Positions 54,390 to 63,939 of a DNA stretch of 64,000 nucleotides are shown here, piece by piece. A program made the translations under genes and the position numbers. Each line of letters starts with the position of its first letter. The stretch's first letter is position 1. Source of the DNA: Myxococcota bacterium. GTDB taxonomy: Bacteria > Myxococcota_A > UBA9160 > UBA6930. The stretch is from contig JANQFK010000023.1 of NCBI GenBank assembly GCA_028277885.1, positions 62,001-126,000 on the forward strand, written 5' to 3'. The notes under the pieces are model-generated. The model was not told the DNA's origin, did no database searches, and was given only the letters and a program-made list of their open reading frames with translations.

Positions 54390-55459
54390 CCCGCCCGGTC
54401 CGCGGCGTCGGGCGCGAGGCCGAGGGGCAGGCACGCGACGGCGAACTCGCGCTCGAGCCGGCGGGCGAGGGCGTCGCGCTCCTCGGGCCCGCGGGCCACG
54501 AGCTGGGCGCAGCCGTCGCCCTGGGAGCCCACGCCCTTGCCCCCCCAGGCGAGATCGCGCGCCGCGCCGCTCTCGAGCACCTCGTGGAGCCGCGGCGCCG
54601 CGAGCTCGGGGCAGGCCGGCGCCACGAGGGCGTCGAAGAGCGCCTGGGCCTCGCTCATCAGCTCGCCGAGCCCGCGGGCGTCGCCCTCGTGCAGGAGCGC
54701 GCGGGCGCGCCCGAGGAGCGCGGCGTTGCGCGGACCCAGGGCCTCGCGCACGCCCTCGGCGAGCCGGCCCGGGGTGTCGGGGAAGCAGGCGTTCAGGTCC
54801 GACAGGATGCGCCGGGTGTCCTTCCCCCGGCGCAGGTCCACGATCAGCAGCGCGATCTCGCCGCCCGGGGCGACGGGCTCGATCTCGAGGCCGTCGCCGT
54901 CGAAGGTCAGCATCACGGGCCGTCGCCCGTAGGCGCAGATCTGGTCCATGCGGCCGCACGCCGAGCCCGCCAGGCGCTCCCCCGCGTAGGCGAGCTGCAT
55001 CTCGTCCCGGATCGAGAGCCCGAGCTCCCAGGCGCGCCCGAACGCGCGGGCCACCAGCACGCACACCGCCGCCGAGGACGACAGGCCGCTGCCCATGGGC
55101 AGGTCCGCCTCCAGGACGTGCAGCTCGAGCCCGCCGGCGGCGTCGAAGCGGCGCAGGACCTCGGCCGCCACGCCGGCCGCGTAGCCGAAGAAGGCGTCGC
55201 GGCGGGCCACCTCGGCGAGGGCGTCGGGCGAGGCGGGCACGCGCAGCGGCCCGCGCGGGGTGCCGTCCGGAAGCACGCTCTGCACCACGAAGGCGTCGGG
55301 ATGCCGGCGGAAGCGCGCGCGCAGGCCCTGGTCGGTGCCGCTCACCAGGCAGCGGCCGGGCGGGAGCTGCGGCGCGCGGACGCGGTGTCCGCCCGCCCAG
55401 TCCGAGTGCTCGCCGAACAGGCACAGCCGGCCCGGCACGAAGAGCTCGTTCGCGTCCAC
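54374..55459 (-). CDS. GHMP kinase (galactokinase/mevalonate-kinase-like)
   Basis: VPGRLCLFGEHSDWAGGHR, ADLPMGSGLSSSAAVCVLVARAFG, CGRMDQICAYG; GTG start. Confidence 0.85.
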   Translation of the reverse strand: MDANELFVPGRLCLFGEHSDWAGGHRVRAPQLPPGRCLVSGTDQGLRARFRRHPDAFVVQSVLPDGTPRGPLRVPASPDALAEVARRDAFFGYAAGVAAEVLRRFDAAGGLELHVLEADLPMGSGLSSSAAVCVLVARAFGRAWELGLSIRDEMQLAYAGERLAGSACGRMDQICAYGRRPVMLTFDGDGLEIEPVAPGGEIALLIVDLRRGKDTRRILSDLNACFPDTPGRLAEGVREALGPRNAALLGRARALLHEGDARGLGELMSEAQALFDALVAPACPELAAPRLHEVLESGAARDLAWGGKGVGSQGDGCAQLVARGPEERDALARRLEREFAVACLPLGLAPDAADRAGQSSA

Positions 55460-55590
55460 GGGCCGCGATCCTAGCGGCGCTCGCCCGGCGACGTTCCGGC
55501 TCCGCGGCCCGTACCGCGTTGCGGGCCCCAGGGCCGCGTGCCACCCTGGCCGTCTCGCGAGGCGATGCACGTGGCACTCCCGGAGCCCCG

Positions 55591-56481
55591 ATGATGCGGC
55601 GCATCGCCAGGCCGCTCCCCGCGTCGGCGGCCGTCGTCGGCGTCGTCACCGCGGCCGCACTCGGGCTCGGCGCGGTCGCGGGTTGCGGCGAGCCCGGTCG
55701 CGAGCTCGAGCTGGTGGGGCTGGTCGAGCGCTCGGTGATCGAGCTGGTGGCGCCGCGCTCCGAGACCCTGGTGGCCGTGGAGGCGGAGCGCGGCCAGTCG
55801 GTGGCGGCGGGCCACGTCGTGGTGAGCCTCGACCCCACCCTCGCCGAGGCGGACCTGGCGGGCGCCGAGGCCGCGCTGGCCGGCGCCCGCACCGCCGATC
55901 GCGTGGCCGGCCAGGAGCTCGCGCGCCTGCGGGCGCTGCGCCGCGACAACGTGGCCTCCGCCCAGGCGCTGGAGCGCGCCGAGCTCGGGCGGGACGAGGC
56001 GGCGGCGCGGCTGCGCGAGGCCCAGGCCGGGCTCGCGGCGGCGCGCAAGCACCTGGCGGACCTGCGCCTCGCGGCCCCCGGGCCCGCCGTGGTGGACCAG
56101 CTGCCCTTCGAGGTGGGCGAGCGGGTGCCCGCCGGGGCCGTGGTGGCGGTGCTGCTCGCCAAGTCGGCGCCCTGGGTGCGGGTGTGGGTGCCCGAGGACG
56201 CCTACGCGCGGGTCTCGCCGGGAACCCCCGCGCGCGTCGCGGTGGACGGCGTGCCGGGCGTGCTCGAGGGACGCGTCCTCGACCTCGCCCGGGAGCCCGA
56301 GTTCACGCCCCACTACGCCCTCACCGAGCGCGACCGCGTGCACCTGGTCTACGAGGCGCGGGTCGAGATCCGTGGCGCGCCGCCGAACCTGCGCCCGGGC
56401 ATCCCCGCCGAGGTGGTGCTGCTCCCGCGTCCCGCCATGCAGGCCGATCCCACCCCCGGCCGCGCGCTGAGGGACGGCTGA
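55591..56481 (+). CDS. HlyD-family periplasmic adaptor (possible lipoprotein)
   Basis: GAVAGCGEPG; VAVEAERGQSVAAGHVVVSLDPTLAEADLAGAEAAL; RVWVPEDAYARVSPGTPARV. Confidence 0.85.
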   Translation: MMRRIARPLPASAAVVGVVTAAALGLGAVAGCGEPGRELELVGLVERSVIELVAPRSETLVAVEAERGQSVAAGHVVVSLDPTLAEADLAGAEAALAGARTADRVAGQELARLRALRRDNVASAQALERAELGRDEAAARLREAQAGLAAARKHLADLRLAAPGPAVVDQLPFEVGERVPAGAVVAVLLAKSAPWVRVWVPEDAYARVSPGTPARVAVDGVPGVLEGRVLDLAREPEFTPHYALTERDRVHLVYEARVEIRGAPPNLRPGIPAEVVLLPRPAMQADPTPGRALRDG

Positions 56482-56485
56482 GCCC

Positions 56486-57457
56486 ATGGCCGCCGCCGTC
56501 GACGAGCCCGGCGTCATCGAGGCCCGCGGGCTCACGCGCAGCTTCGGGAGCCTGGTCGCGGTGGACGGCGTCGACCTCTCGGTCGGGCGCGGCGAGGTGT
56601 TCGGCTGCCTCGGTCCCAACGGCTCGGGGAAGTCCACGCTGATGCGCATGCTCCTGGGCCTGCTGGCGCCGAGCGCCGGCGAGGCCCGGGTGCTCGGCCG
56701 GCGCATCCCCGAGGAGGCCGAGGAGCTGCGCCCGGCGGTGGGCTACATGACCCAGCGCTTCTCGCTCTACGAGGACCTGCGCGTGGGCGAGAACCTCGAC
56801 TTCGCCGCCCAGGCCTTCGGCCTGCCGCGCGCGCGCCGTCGCGCTCGCGTCGCCGCCGCCATCGACGAGTACGGCCTCGAGCCGCACCGCCGCAAGCTGG
56901 CGGGGAACCTCTCGGGCGGCTGGAAGCAGCGCCTCGCCCTGGCGGTCGCCACCATCCACGAGCCCGAGCTGCTGGTGCTCGACGAGCCGACGGCGGGCGT
57001 GGACCCGGAGAGCCGCCGCGAGTTCTGGGAGCGCCTGTTCGAGGTGGCGAGCCGCGGCACCACGATCTTCGTCAGCACCCACTACATGGACGAGGCGGTG
57101 CGCTGCCACCGCCTCTGCATCCTGCGCGACGGACGCCGCGCCGCCCTGGGCACGCCCGGCGGGCTCACCCGCGGCCTGGCCGGGCGCGTCCTCGACCTCG
57201 CCGTGGATCCGCCGGAGCGCGCCATCGCGGCCCTGCGCGGCTCGCCCCGGGTGGCCAGCACCACCCAGCTCGGCGACACCGTGCACGTGCTGCTCGCCGC
57301 GGACGCGCCGCCCGCCGCCCGGGCCGGCGACGAGCTGGTCGCCTTCCTCGAGGCCGCGGGCCTGCCCGGCGCGCGGGCGACGCCGAGCGCCGCGAACCTC
57401 GAGGACGTCTTCGTCGCGCTGCTGCTCGGCGAGGAGCTGGTCGAGGACGCCGGGTGA
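56486..57457 (+). CDS. ABC transporter ATP-binding protein
   Basis: CLGPNGSGKSTLMRMLLG Walker A, NLSGGWKQRLALAVA signature, LLVLDEPTAGVD Walker B. Confidence 0.95.
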   Translation: MAAAVDEPGVIEARGLTRSFGSLVAVDGVDLSVGRGEVFGCLGPNGSGKSTLMRMLLGLLAPSAGEARVLGRRIPEEAEELRPAVGYMTQRFSLYEDLRVGENLDFAAQAFGLPRARRRARVAAAIDEYGLEPHRRKLAGNLSGGWKQRLALAVATIHEPELLVLDEPTAGVDPESRREFWERLFEVASRGTTIFVSTHYMDEAVRCHRLCILRDGRRAALGTPGGLTRGLAGRVLDLAVDPPERAIAALRGSPRVASTTQLGDTVHVLLAADAPPAARAGDELVAFLEAAGLPGARATPSAANLEDVFVALLLGEELVEDAG

Positions 57458-58692
57458 GCGCGTCCTCCCGCGTGTCCTCCCGCGCGTCCTTCCTGGTGGA
57501 GGCGTCGCTGGGGGCGCTGCGCCGCACCCTCGCCATGGCGAGGAAGGAGTTCCTCCAGCTGCTGCGCGACCGGCTCAGCGTGGGGTTCATCGTCGGCATC
57601 CCGTCGCTCCAGCTCGTGCTGTTCGGCTACGCGATCAACCTCGACGTGCGCCACATCCCGACCGCGGTGCTCGACCGCTCCCAGAGCACGCTCTCGCGCA
57701 AGCTGGTGGGCGAGCTGGCCGCGACCCAGACCTTCCGCATCGTCCGGAGCGCACGCAGCGAGGCCGAGGTGCTGGAGCTGCTCGAGCGCGGCGAGGTCGG
57801 CGCCGCGGTGGTGATCCCGCCGGACCTCGACCGGCGCCTGCACCGCGGCCGCGGCGCCGAGATCTCGATCCTGGCCGACGCCAGCAACCCCACCGTGGCG
57901 AGCGCGGTGGCGCTCTCGGGCCAGGGCTACGGCCGCTCCCTGGCGGCGCGCATGCAGCCCTTCCTGAGCGGCGAGGCCTCGGCGGCGCTGCGCCTGGTGC
58001 CCGGCGACCGCACGGGCTTCGGGCCCGAGTCGGACCTGGTGCGCCCGGAGCCGGTGCGGGTCGAGGTGCTGCCGTTCTACAACCCCGAGAAGCGCACCGC
58101 GGTCTTCATCGTGCCGGGGCTGGTGGGCGTGATCCTCACCATGACCATGATGCTGATGACCGCCCTGGCGCTGGTGCGCGAGCGCGAGCGCGGCACCTTC
58201 GAGTTCCTGATCGCCACCCCGGTGCGGCGCTCCGAGGTGATGGTGGGGAAGATCCTGCCCTACCTGGTGGTGGGCCACGTCCAGGTCGCGATCGTGCTGG
58301 CCCTGGGCGCGCTGCTCTTCGACGTGCCCCTGCGCGGATCGCTGCTCGACCTCGGCATCGGCTCGCTGCCCTTCCTCGGCGCCATGCTCTCCATGGGCCT
58401 GGTGGTCTCGTCCCTGGCGCGCAACCAGTTCCAGGCCACCCAGATGTCGTTCTTCTTCTTCCTGCCCTCGATGCTGCTCTCGGGCTTCATGTTCCCCTTC
58501 GAGTCCATGCCGCGGCCCGCCCAGTGGATCGGCGAGCTGCTGCCCCTCACCCACTTCCTGCGCATCGTGCGCGGGGTGCTGCTGAAGGGCGCGCCCATCG
58601 AGGTGCTGTGGGGCGAGGTGGCGGCGGTGCTGGCCTTCCTCGCCGTGGCCCTCGGGCTGGCGGTGCGGACCTTCCGGAAGCGGCTCGCGTGA
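57454..58692 (+). CDS. ABC-2 type transporter permease
   Basis: MARKEFLQLLRDRLSVGFIVGIPSLQLVLFGYAINLDVRHIPTAVLDRS; RERERGTFEFLIATPVRRSEVMVGKILPYLVVG. Confidence 0.93.
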   Translation: MSASSRVSSRASFLVEASLGALRRTLAMARKEFLQLLRDRLSVGFIVGIPSLQLVLFGYAINLDVRHIPTAVLDRSQSTLSRKLVGELAATQTFRIVRSARSEAEVLELLERGEVGAAVVIPPDLDRRLHRGRGAEISILADASNPTVASAVALSGQGYGRSLAARMQPFLSGEASAALRLVPGDRTGFGPESDLVRPEPVRVEVLPFYNPEKRTAVFIVPGLVGVILTMTMMLMTALALVRERERGTFEFLIATPVRRSEVMVGKILPYLVVGHVQVAIVLALGALLFDVPLRGSLLDLGIGSLPFLGAMLSMGLVVSSLARNQFQATQMSFFFFLPSMLLSGFMFPFESMPRPAQWIGELLPLTHFLRIVRGVLLKGAPIEVLWGEVAAVLAFLAVALGLAVRTFRKRLA

Positions 58693-60035
58693 GCGGCGGC
58701 GGCGCCAGGCCCCGGCGCGTGCTGATCCTGGGCGCCGCCGGGCGGGACTTCCACGACTTCAACGTGGCCTTCCGCGACGACCCGGGCGTCGAGGTCGTGG
58801 GCTTCACCGCGGCCCAGATCCCCGACATCGCGGGCCGTCGCTACCCCGCCGCGCTGGCCGGGCCGCGCTACCCCGACGGCATCCCCATCTACGAGGAGTC
58901 GCGCCTCGAGTCGCTGTGCGCCGAGCTCGGCGTGGAGCGGGTGGTCCTCGCCTACAGCGACCTCTCCCACGTGGACGTCATGCACCTGGCCTCCCGGGTG
59001 CTCGCCTGCGGGGCCGACTTCGTCCTGCTGGGCCCGGAGCGCACCATGCTGCGCGCGTCGGTACCCGTGATCGCGGTCTCCGCGGTGCGCACCGGCTGCG
59101 GCAAGAGCCAGACCACCCGCTGGCTGGCGGGCCGCCTGCGCGAGGCCGGCCGGCGCCCGGCGGTGATCCGCCACCCCATGCCCTACGGCGACCTCGCCGC
59201 CCAGGCGGTGCAGCGCTTCGGCTCCCGCGCCGACCTCGACGCCGCCGACTGCACCGTGGAGGAGCGCGAGGAGTACGAGCCCCACCTCGAGGCAGGCGGC
59301 GTGGTGTTCGCCGGGGTGGACTACGCCGGCATCCTGGCCCGCGCCGAGACGGAGGCCGACTGCATCCTGTGGGACGGCGGCAACAACGACTTCCCGTTCC
59401 TGCGACCGGACCTCCACGTGGTGCTGGTCGACGCCCTGCGTCCCGGCCACGAGGAGAGCCACCATCCCGGCGAGGCGGCGCTGCGCATGGCGGACGTGGT
59501 GGTGGTGGCCCGCGCCGACGCCGCGCCGGCGGCGGACGTGGCGCGCGTCGCCGAGGCGGCCCGGCGCCTCGCGCCCCGGGCGCCGGTGGTGCGCGCCGGC
59601 TCGCCGGCCCGCCTCGAGGACCCGTCCGCGGTGGCGGGCCGCCGGGTGGTCGTGGTGGACGACGGGCCCAGCCTCACCCACGGTGGCATGGCGTGGGGCG
59701 CGGGATACGCGGCGGCCCGGGCCGCCGGTGCGGTGATCGTGGACCCGCGCCCCCACGCGGCGCCGCCCCTCGACGCGCTGTTCGATCGCCATCCCCACCT
59801 CGGCCCGGTGCTGCCCGCCATGGGCTACACGCCCGGGCAGCTCGCCGCCCTCGCGCGCACCCTCGAGGCCGCGGACGCCGAGGCGGTGGTGGCGGGGACG
59901 CCCGTGGACCTGGCCCGCCTGGTCGACGTCTCGAAGCCGGTGATCCGCGCCCGCTACGACTTCCGGGAGCTCGACTCGCCCGGGCTGTGGGAGCTCGTGG
60001 CCGCCCGCCTCGAAGCGCTCGCCGGATCGCGGTGA
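58689..60035 (+). CDS. P-loop GTPase resembling cyclic 2,3-diphosphoglycerate synthetase
   Basis: RVLILGAAGRDFHDFNVAFRDDPGVEVVGFTAAQIP; AVRTGCGKSQTTRWL; ILWDGGNNDFPFLRPDLHVVLVDALRPGHE; GTG start. Confidence 0.8.
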   Translation: MSGGGARPRRVLILGAAGRDFHDFNVAFRDDPGVEVVGFTAAQIPDIAGRRYPAALAGPRYPDGIPIYEESRLESLCAELGVERVVLAYSDLSHVDVMHLASRVLACGADFVLLGPERTMLRASVPVIAVSAVRTGCGKSQTTRWLAGRLREAGRRPAVIRHPMPYGDLAAQAVQRFGSRADLDAADCTVEEREEYEPHLEAGGVVFAGVDYAGILARAETEADCILWDGGNNDFPFLRPDLHVVLVDALRPGHEESHHPGEAALRMADVVVVARADAAPAADVARVAEAARRLAPRAPVVRAGSPARLEDPSAVAGRRVVVVDDGPSLTHGGMAWGAGYAAARAAGAVIVDPRPHAAPPLDALFDRHPHLGPVLPAMGYTPGQLAALARTLEAADAEAVVAGTPVDLARLVDVSKPVIRARYDFRELDSPGLWELVAARLEALAGSR

Positions 60036-60051
60036 TAGGCTCGCACCCTTC

Positions 60052-60657
60052 ATGGAGATCGTGCTGATCCGCCACGCCCAGCCCGAGCGCGTCGTGGGCT
60101 CGCGGGAGCGCGCCGATCCCCCGCTCACGGCGCGCGGGCGCGAGCAGGCCGAGCGCACCGCGGCCTGGCTGCGCGAGGAGGAGATCGCCGCGGTGTGGAG
60201 CAGCCCGCTGCGCCGCGCGGTGGAGACTGCCGGGCCCCTGGCCGAGGCCCTGGGTCTCCCGGTCCGGACCGACGAGCGCCTCTCGGAGTTCGACCGCGAC
60301 TTCGCCGACTACCTCCCGATCGAGGAGCTCCGCGCGACCGACCACCCGCGCTGGCGCGCCATGCGGGACGGCCGCTGGGAGGACTTCGCGAGCATCGACC
60401 TCGGGAGCTTCCGCGAGCGGCTGGAGTCGTCCCTGACCGAGCGCATCGCCGACCACCCCGGCGAGCGCGTGGCGGTCTTCGCCCACGGCGGCGTCATCAA
60501 CGTCTGGATCGGCCTCGTGCTCGGCATCGAGCGTCCGCTCTGGTTCGACCCGGGCTACGCGAGCCTCCACCGCGTGGCCGCGGCGCGCAGCGGCCGGCGC
60601 TCGGTGCTCAGCCTGAACGAGACCGCCCACCTCACGGCCCGATCCGCCGGCTCCTAG
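60052..60657 (+). CDS. Histidine phosphatase family protein
   Basis: MEIVLIRHAQPERV (RHxxP-like), WSSPLRRAVETAGPLAEAL, VAVFAHGGVI. Confidence 0.9.
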   Translation: MEIVLIRHAQPERVVGSRERADPPLTARGREQAERTAAWLREEEIAAVWSSPLRRAVETAGPLAEALGLPVRTDERLSEFDRDFADYLPIEELRATDHPRWRAMRDGRWEDFASIDLGSFRERLESSLTERIADHPGERVAVFAHGGVINVWIGLVLGIERPLWFDPGYASLHRVAAARSGRRSVLSLNETAHLTARSAGS

Positions 60658-60691
60658 CCGGACTCCCCGGGGGACGTGGGGCAGCGCGCCC

Positions 60692-60719
60692 TTAACCAGC
60701 GGTCAATCCCTGTTATGAT
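60692..60719 (+). promoter_or_regulatory. Candidate sigma70-type promoter (TTAACC-N16-TATGAT)
   Basis: AT-richer island in a GC-rich intergenic region, 16-bp spacer, ~80 bp upstream of start codon 60802. Confidence 0.35.
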
Positions 60720-60801
60720 CGGATGCACGGCGTTCAGGCCCGCCCCGAGCGCCCGACTCCCTTCCCAGCGCCGCCACAGCGCCACCACTCCGGGAGATTC
60801 C

Positions 60802-63800
60802 ATGCCCGCGCGCCCCTTCTCGATCCGTACGTCCTCCACCCTCGTCCTGGTGCTGGCCGCGGCACTGCTCGGTGCCCGCTGCGACAGCGCCGACCTGCCC
60901 GAGTCCGGCGCCGCGCTCTTCACCAGCCCCCAGGCCAACCCCGTGGCGCTCTCCGCCGACGGCAGCCGGCTCTGGGTCGCCAACACCACCGCGGGCTCGG
61001 TCTCGGTGGTGGACGTCTCGGACCCGTCGGCGCCGGTGGAGATCACCGAGATCAACGTGGGGCTCGACCCGGTGGGCATCGCGGTGCGGCCCAAGGCGTC
61101 GTCCGACGACCGCGAGCTGGTCTTCGTCACCAACCACATCTCGGACAGCATCAGCGTGATCGACGCCGCGAGCCTCGACGTGGTGCAGACCCTCCAGGAG
61201 GTGGATCCGGCCACCGGCGTGACCCGCACCGACGAGCCCGTGGGCATCGCCTTCGCCGGCCCCGACCGCGCCTTCGTGGCCCTCGACAACCCCAACGAGA
61301 TCCTGGTCCTCGACGTCGACGCCACGGGCCGCGCCAGCATCAACCCCCAGCGCCTCGCCATCACCGCCCAGGCGCCGCGGGCCCTGGCCGTGGCCGACGG
61401 CCTGCTCTACGTGGCGGCCTTCGAGTCCGGCAACCAGACCGAGGTGCCGACCTGCCTGCCCCTCGACGCGCGCGGGCTCGACGAGAGCGACGACTTCGAC
61501 GAGGGCTGCGAGTTCAACCTGCGGGTCATCGACGGCATCAACAACTTCCAGACCTTCGACCTCGACGTCGGCGTGATCATCGAGTTCGCGGCCCAGAGCC
61601 CGAACATCGGCGGGCGGGTGATCCGCGACCGCGACATGCCGGACCGCGACTTCTTCGTCTTCGACGCCGCCACCCTGGCGCCCGTGGACGTGGTGGACGG
61701 TGTGGGGACCCTGCTCTACGGGGTCGCGCCCGGGGCCGACGGGCGCGTCTACGTGACCAACACCGACGCCCGCAACCAGCTCGACGGGCTGGCGGCCCTC
61801 GACAACCGCATGTTCGACAACCGCCTGGCGATCCTGGACTGCAGCGCGGCGGGCTGCGGCGAGCCCACCCACGTGGATCTCGAGGCCAACGCCCTCGGCA
61901 CCAAGGTGCCCACGCCCTACGGGATCGCGGTGAGCGGCGACGGCGTCACCCTGGTGGCCTCGGTGGCGGGCTCCGACGGCAAGCCCTCGACGGCGCCGGG
62001 GACGCCCCCGGGCCAGGGCGACCTGCCGGGCCTGGTGACCCTCGACGCCGACGGCAACGTGCTGGGCGCCGTGCAGACCGGCGCCATTCCCCAGGGCCTC
62101 GCCCTGGCGTCGGACGCGAGCGGCGCGGCCAGCGTCGCCTACGTGCTCAACACCGTGGAGAGCACGCTCTCCCTGGTGGACGTCTCGGACCCCGCGGCCC
62201 CCGCCGTCACGGCCACCATCCCGGTGGGCTCGGACCCGACGCCCGCCGTGGTGCGCCAGGGCCGCATCGCCTTCAGCACCGCCCGCGCGTCCACCAGCGG
62301 CACCTTCTCCTGCGAGTCGTGCCACCCGAACGGCAACATGGACCAGCTGCTCTGGACCATCAACACGACGGTGGGTCCCGACGACGGCATCGATCCCAAC
62401 GGCGAGCTCGCCGAGCCCCGCACCACCATGCCGATCCGCGGCCTGCGCGACACCCTGCCGCTGCACTGGGACGGCACCCTGGGCGATCCCTTCGGCGGCC
62501 CCAACGGCGCCACCGGGCTCGGCGTGGACCTCGACCCGAACTGCACCGACGAGCAGTCCTGCTTCCGCCACCTCGCCAACGCCAGCCTGAACGGCGTGAT
62601 GTGCCGCAAGACCGGGGAAGGCTGCCCGACCGGCGTCGCCACCAGCGACGAGGGCGCGCTGCTGCCCGGCGCGCTCACCGACTCGGACCGGGACGCCCTG
62701 GCGACCTTCATGGGCTCGGTCTCCTACCCGCCCTCGCCGAGGCGGCGCCCCTCGGACGTGCTGAGCGCCCAGGCGAACCTCGGCGTGCAGGACTTCTTCA
62801 CCGACGAGGACGCGGCGGGCGTCGGCACCGGCCAGGGGATCGGCGGCGCCGTGGGCTTCGCGCCCATCACCTGCGCGGACAACTCCGGCGGCTGCCACGC
62901 GCTGCCTCTCGGAGTGGACACCAACTCCGTCACCGTGGGCGCCTTCGAGGCGCCGACCATGCGCGGGATGTGGGACCGCTGGCTGATCTTCAGCAACGGC
63001 ATCTTCAACTCCGAGGAGGCCCTCACCCTGGGCCAGATGTGCGCCGACGGCACGCCGCCGCCCTCGGGCTTCCTGCCCCGGGATCCCTGCGACCTGGACC
63101 TCTCCTTCGTCGGCCTCGACAGCCTGCGCCCCAACTACCCGAGCGGCGAGGAGGTCTTCGACCCGGCGGTGGGTCCGACGGAGCGTGGCTCCTGGATGGC
63201 CAGCTTCGAGATGATCTTCGAGCTCGCCTACGGCGTGCCCGGAGCCAACATCTGGGAGTTCCTGAACGAGATGAGCGTCGGCCTCGCCGGCCTCGCCGGC
63301 CGCCAGATCTCCATCGACGCCGCCGACGCGGACTCCGCCGAGACCGTCGCCGCCCTGGCCCAGGTGGAGCAGGCCGCCGTCGAGGGCCGCATCACCGCCG
63401 TGGCCCGCAACGCCGCGATCGGGGAGATGCGCCTCGACCCCGCCACCGGCTCCTGGACCAACGTCGGCGGCACCGCCTGGAGCTCGGAGCAGCTGCGCGC
63501 CTTCGCGGTGGACCAGGACGCGGTGGTGACCGTCACCGCCGAGCTGCCCGAGAACGTCTCCATCGGCGGCACGGACCGGCAGCCGCTGCTCGACATCGAG
63601 CCCGAGGCCCGGGAGACCGAGCAGATCGGCGACCTGCTCGCGATCCCGCGCTTCCCGGCGGGCCAGCACAGCCTGAGCGTGCTGGGCTTCTCGTACATCG
63701 AGCCCGGCGCCGTCATCTACGTGGACGGCGAGGTCTGCACGTCGAGCGACGGCTGCTCCGTGGCGCTGTTCCCGGGCGGCGGCTTCGAGGGCGCCGACGC

Positions 63801-63909
63801 CCTGGCGCTGGCCCTGAAGCCGCTCACGCCGGGCACCCACGTCGTGCAGATCCAGAACCCGTCGGGCTGGTTCAGCAACGAGATGCCCGTCTTCGCCGAG
63901 GCGAACTGA
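60802..63909 (+). CDS. Secreted beta-propeller (YncE-like) / c-type cytochrome lipoprotein
   Basis: Lipobox AAALLGARC; repeated VSVVDVSDPSAPVEI / SLVDVSDPAAPAVTATIPVGSDP blades; TFSCESCHPNGNMDQ CxxCH heme motif. Confidence 0.8.
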   Translation: MPARPFSIRTSSTLVLVLAAALLGARCDSADLPESGAALFTSPQANPVALSADGSRLWVANTTAGSVSVVDVSDPSAPVEITEINVGLDPVGIAVRPKASSDDRELVFVTNHISDSISVIDAASLDVVQTLQEVDPATGVTRTDEPVGIAFAGPDRAFVALDNPNEILVLDVDATGRASINPQRLAITAQAPRALAVADGLLYVAAFESGNQTEVPTCLPLDARGLDESDDFDEGCEFNLRVIDGINNFQTFDLDVGVIIEFAAQSPNIGGRVIRDRDMPDRDFFVFDAATLAPVDVVDGVGTLLYGVAPGADGRVYVTNTDARNQLDGLAALDNRMFDNRLAILDCSAAGCGEPTHVDLEANALGTKVPTPYGIAVSGDGVTLVASVAGSDGKPSTAPGTPPGQGDLPGLVTLDADGNVLGAVQTGAIPQGLALASDASGAASVAYVLNTVESTLSLVDVSDPAAPAVTATIPVGSDPTPAVVRQGRIAFSTARASTSGTFSCESCHPNGNMDQLLWTINTTVGPDDGIDPNGELAEPRTTMPIRGLRDTLPLHWDGTLGDPFGGPNGATGLGVDLDPNCTDEQSCFRHLANASLNGVMCRKTGEGCPTGVATSDEGALLPGALTDSDRDALATFMGSVSYPPSPRRRPSDVLSAQANLGVQDFFTDEDAAGVGTGQGIGGAVGFAPITCADNSGGCHALPLGVDTNSVTVGAFEAPTMRGMWDRWLIFSNGIFNSEEALTLGQMCADGTPPPSGFLPRDPCDLDLSFVGLDSLRPNYPSGEEVFDPAVGPTERGSWMASFEMIFELAYGVPGANIWEFLNEMSVGLAGLAGRQISIDAADADSAETVAALAQVEQAAVEGRITAVARNAAIGEMRLDPATGSWTNVGGTAWSSEQLRAFAVDQDAVVTVTAELPENVSIGGTDRQPLLDIEPEARETEQIGDLLAIPRFPAGQHSLSVLGFSYIEPGAVIYVDGEVCTSSDGCSVALFPGGGFEGADALALALKPLTPGTHVVQIQNPSGWFSNEMPVFAEAN

Positions 63910-63939
63910 AGCCCTCGGCCCGGATTCCCGAGACGGATT

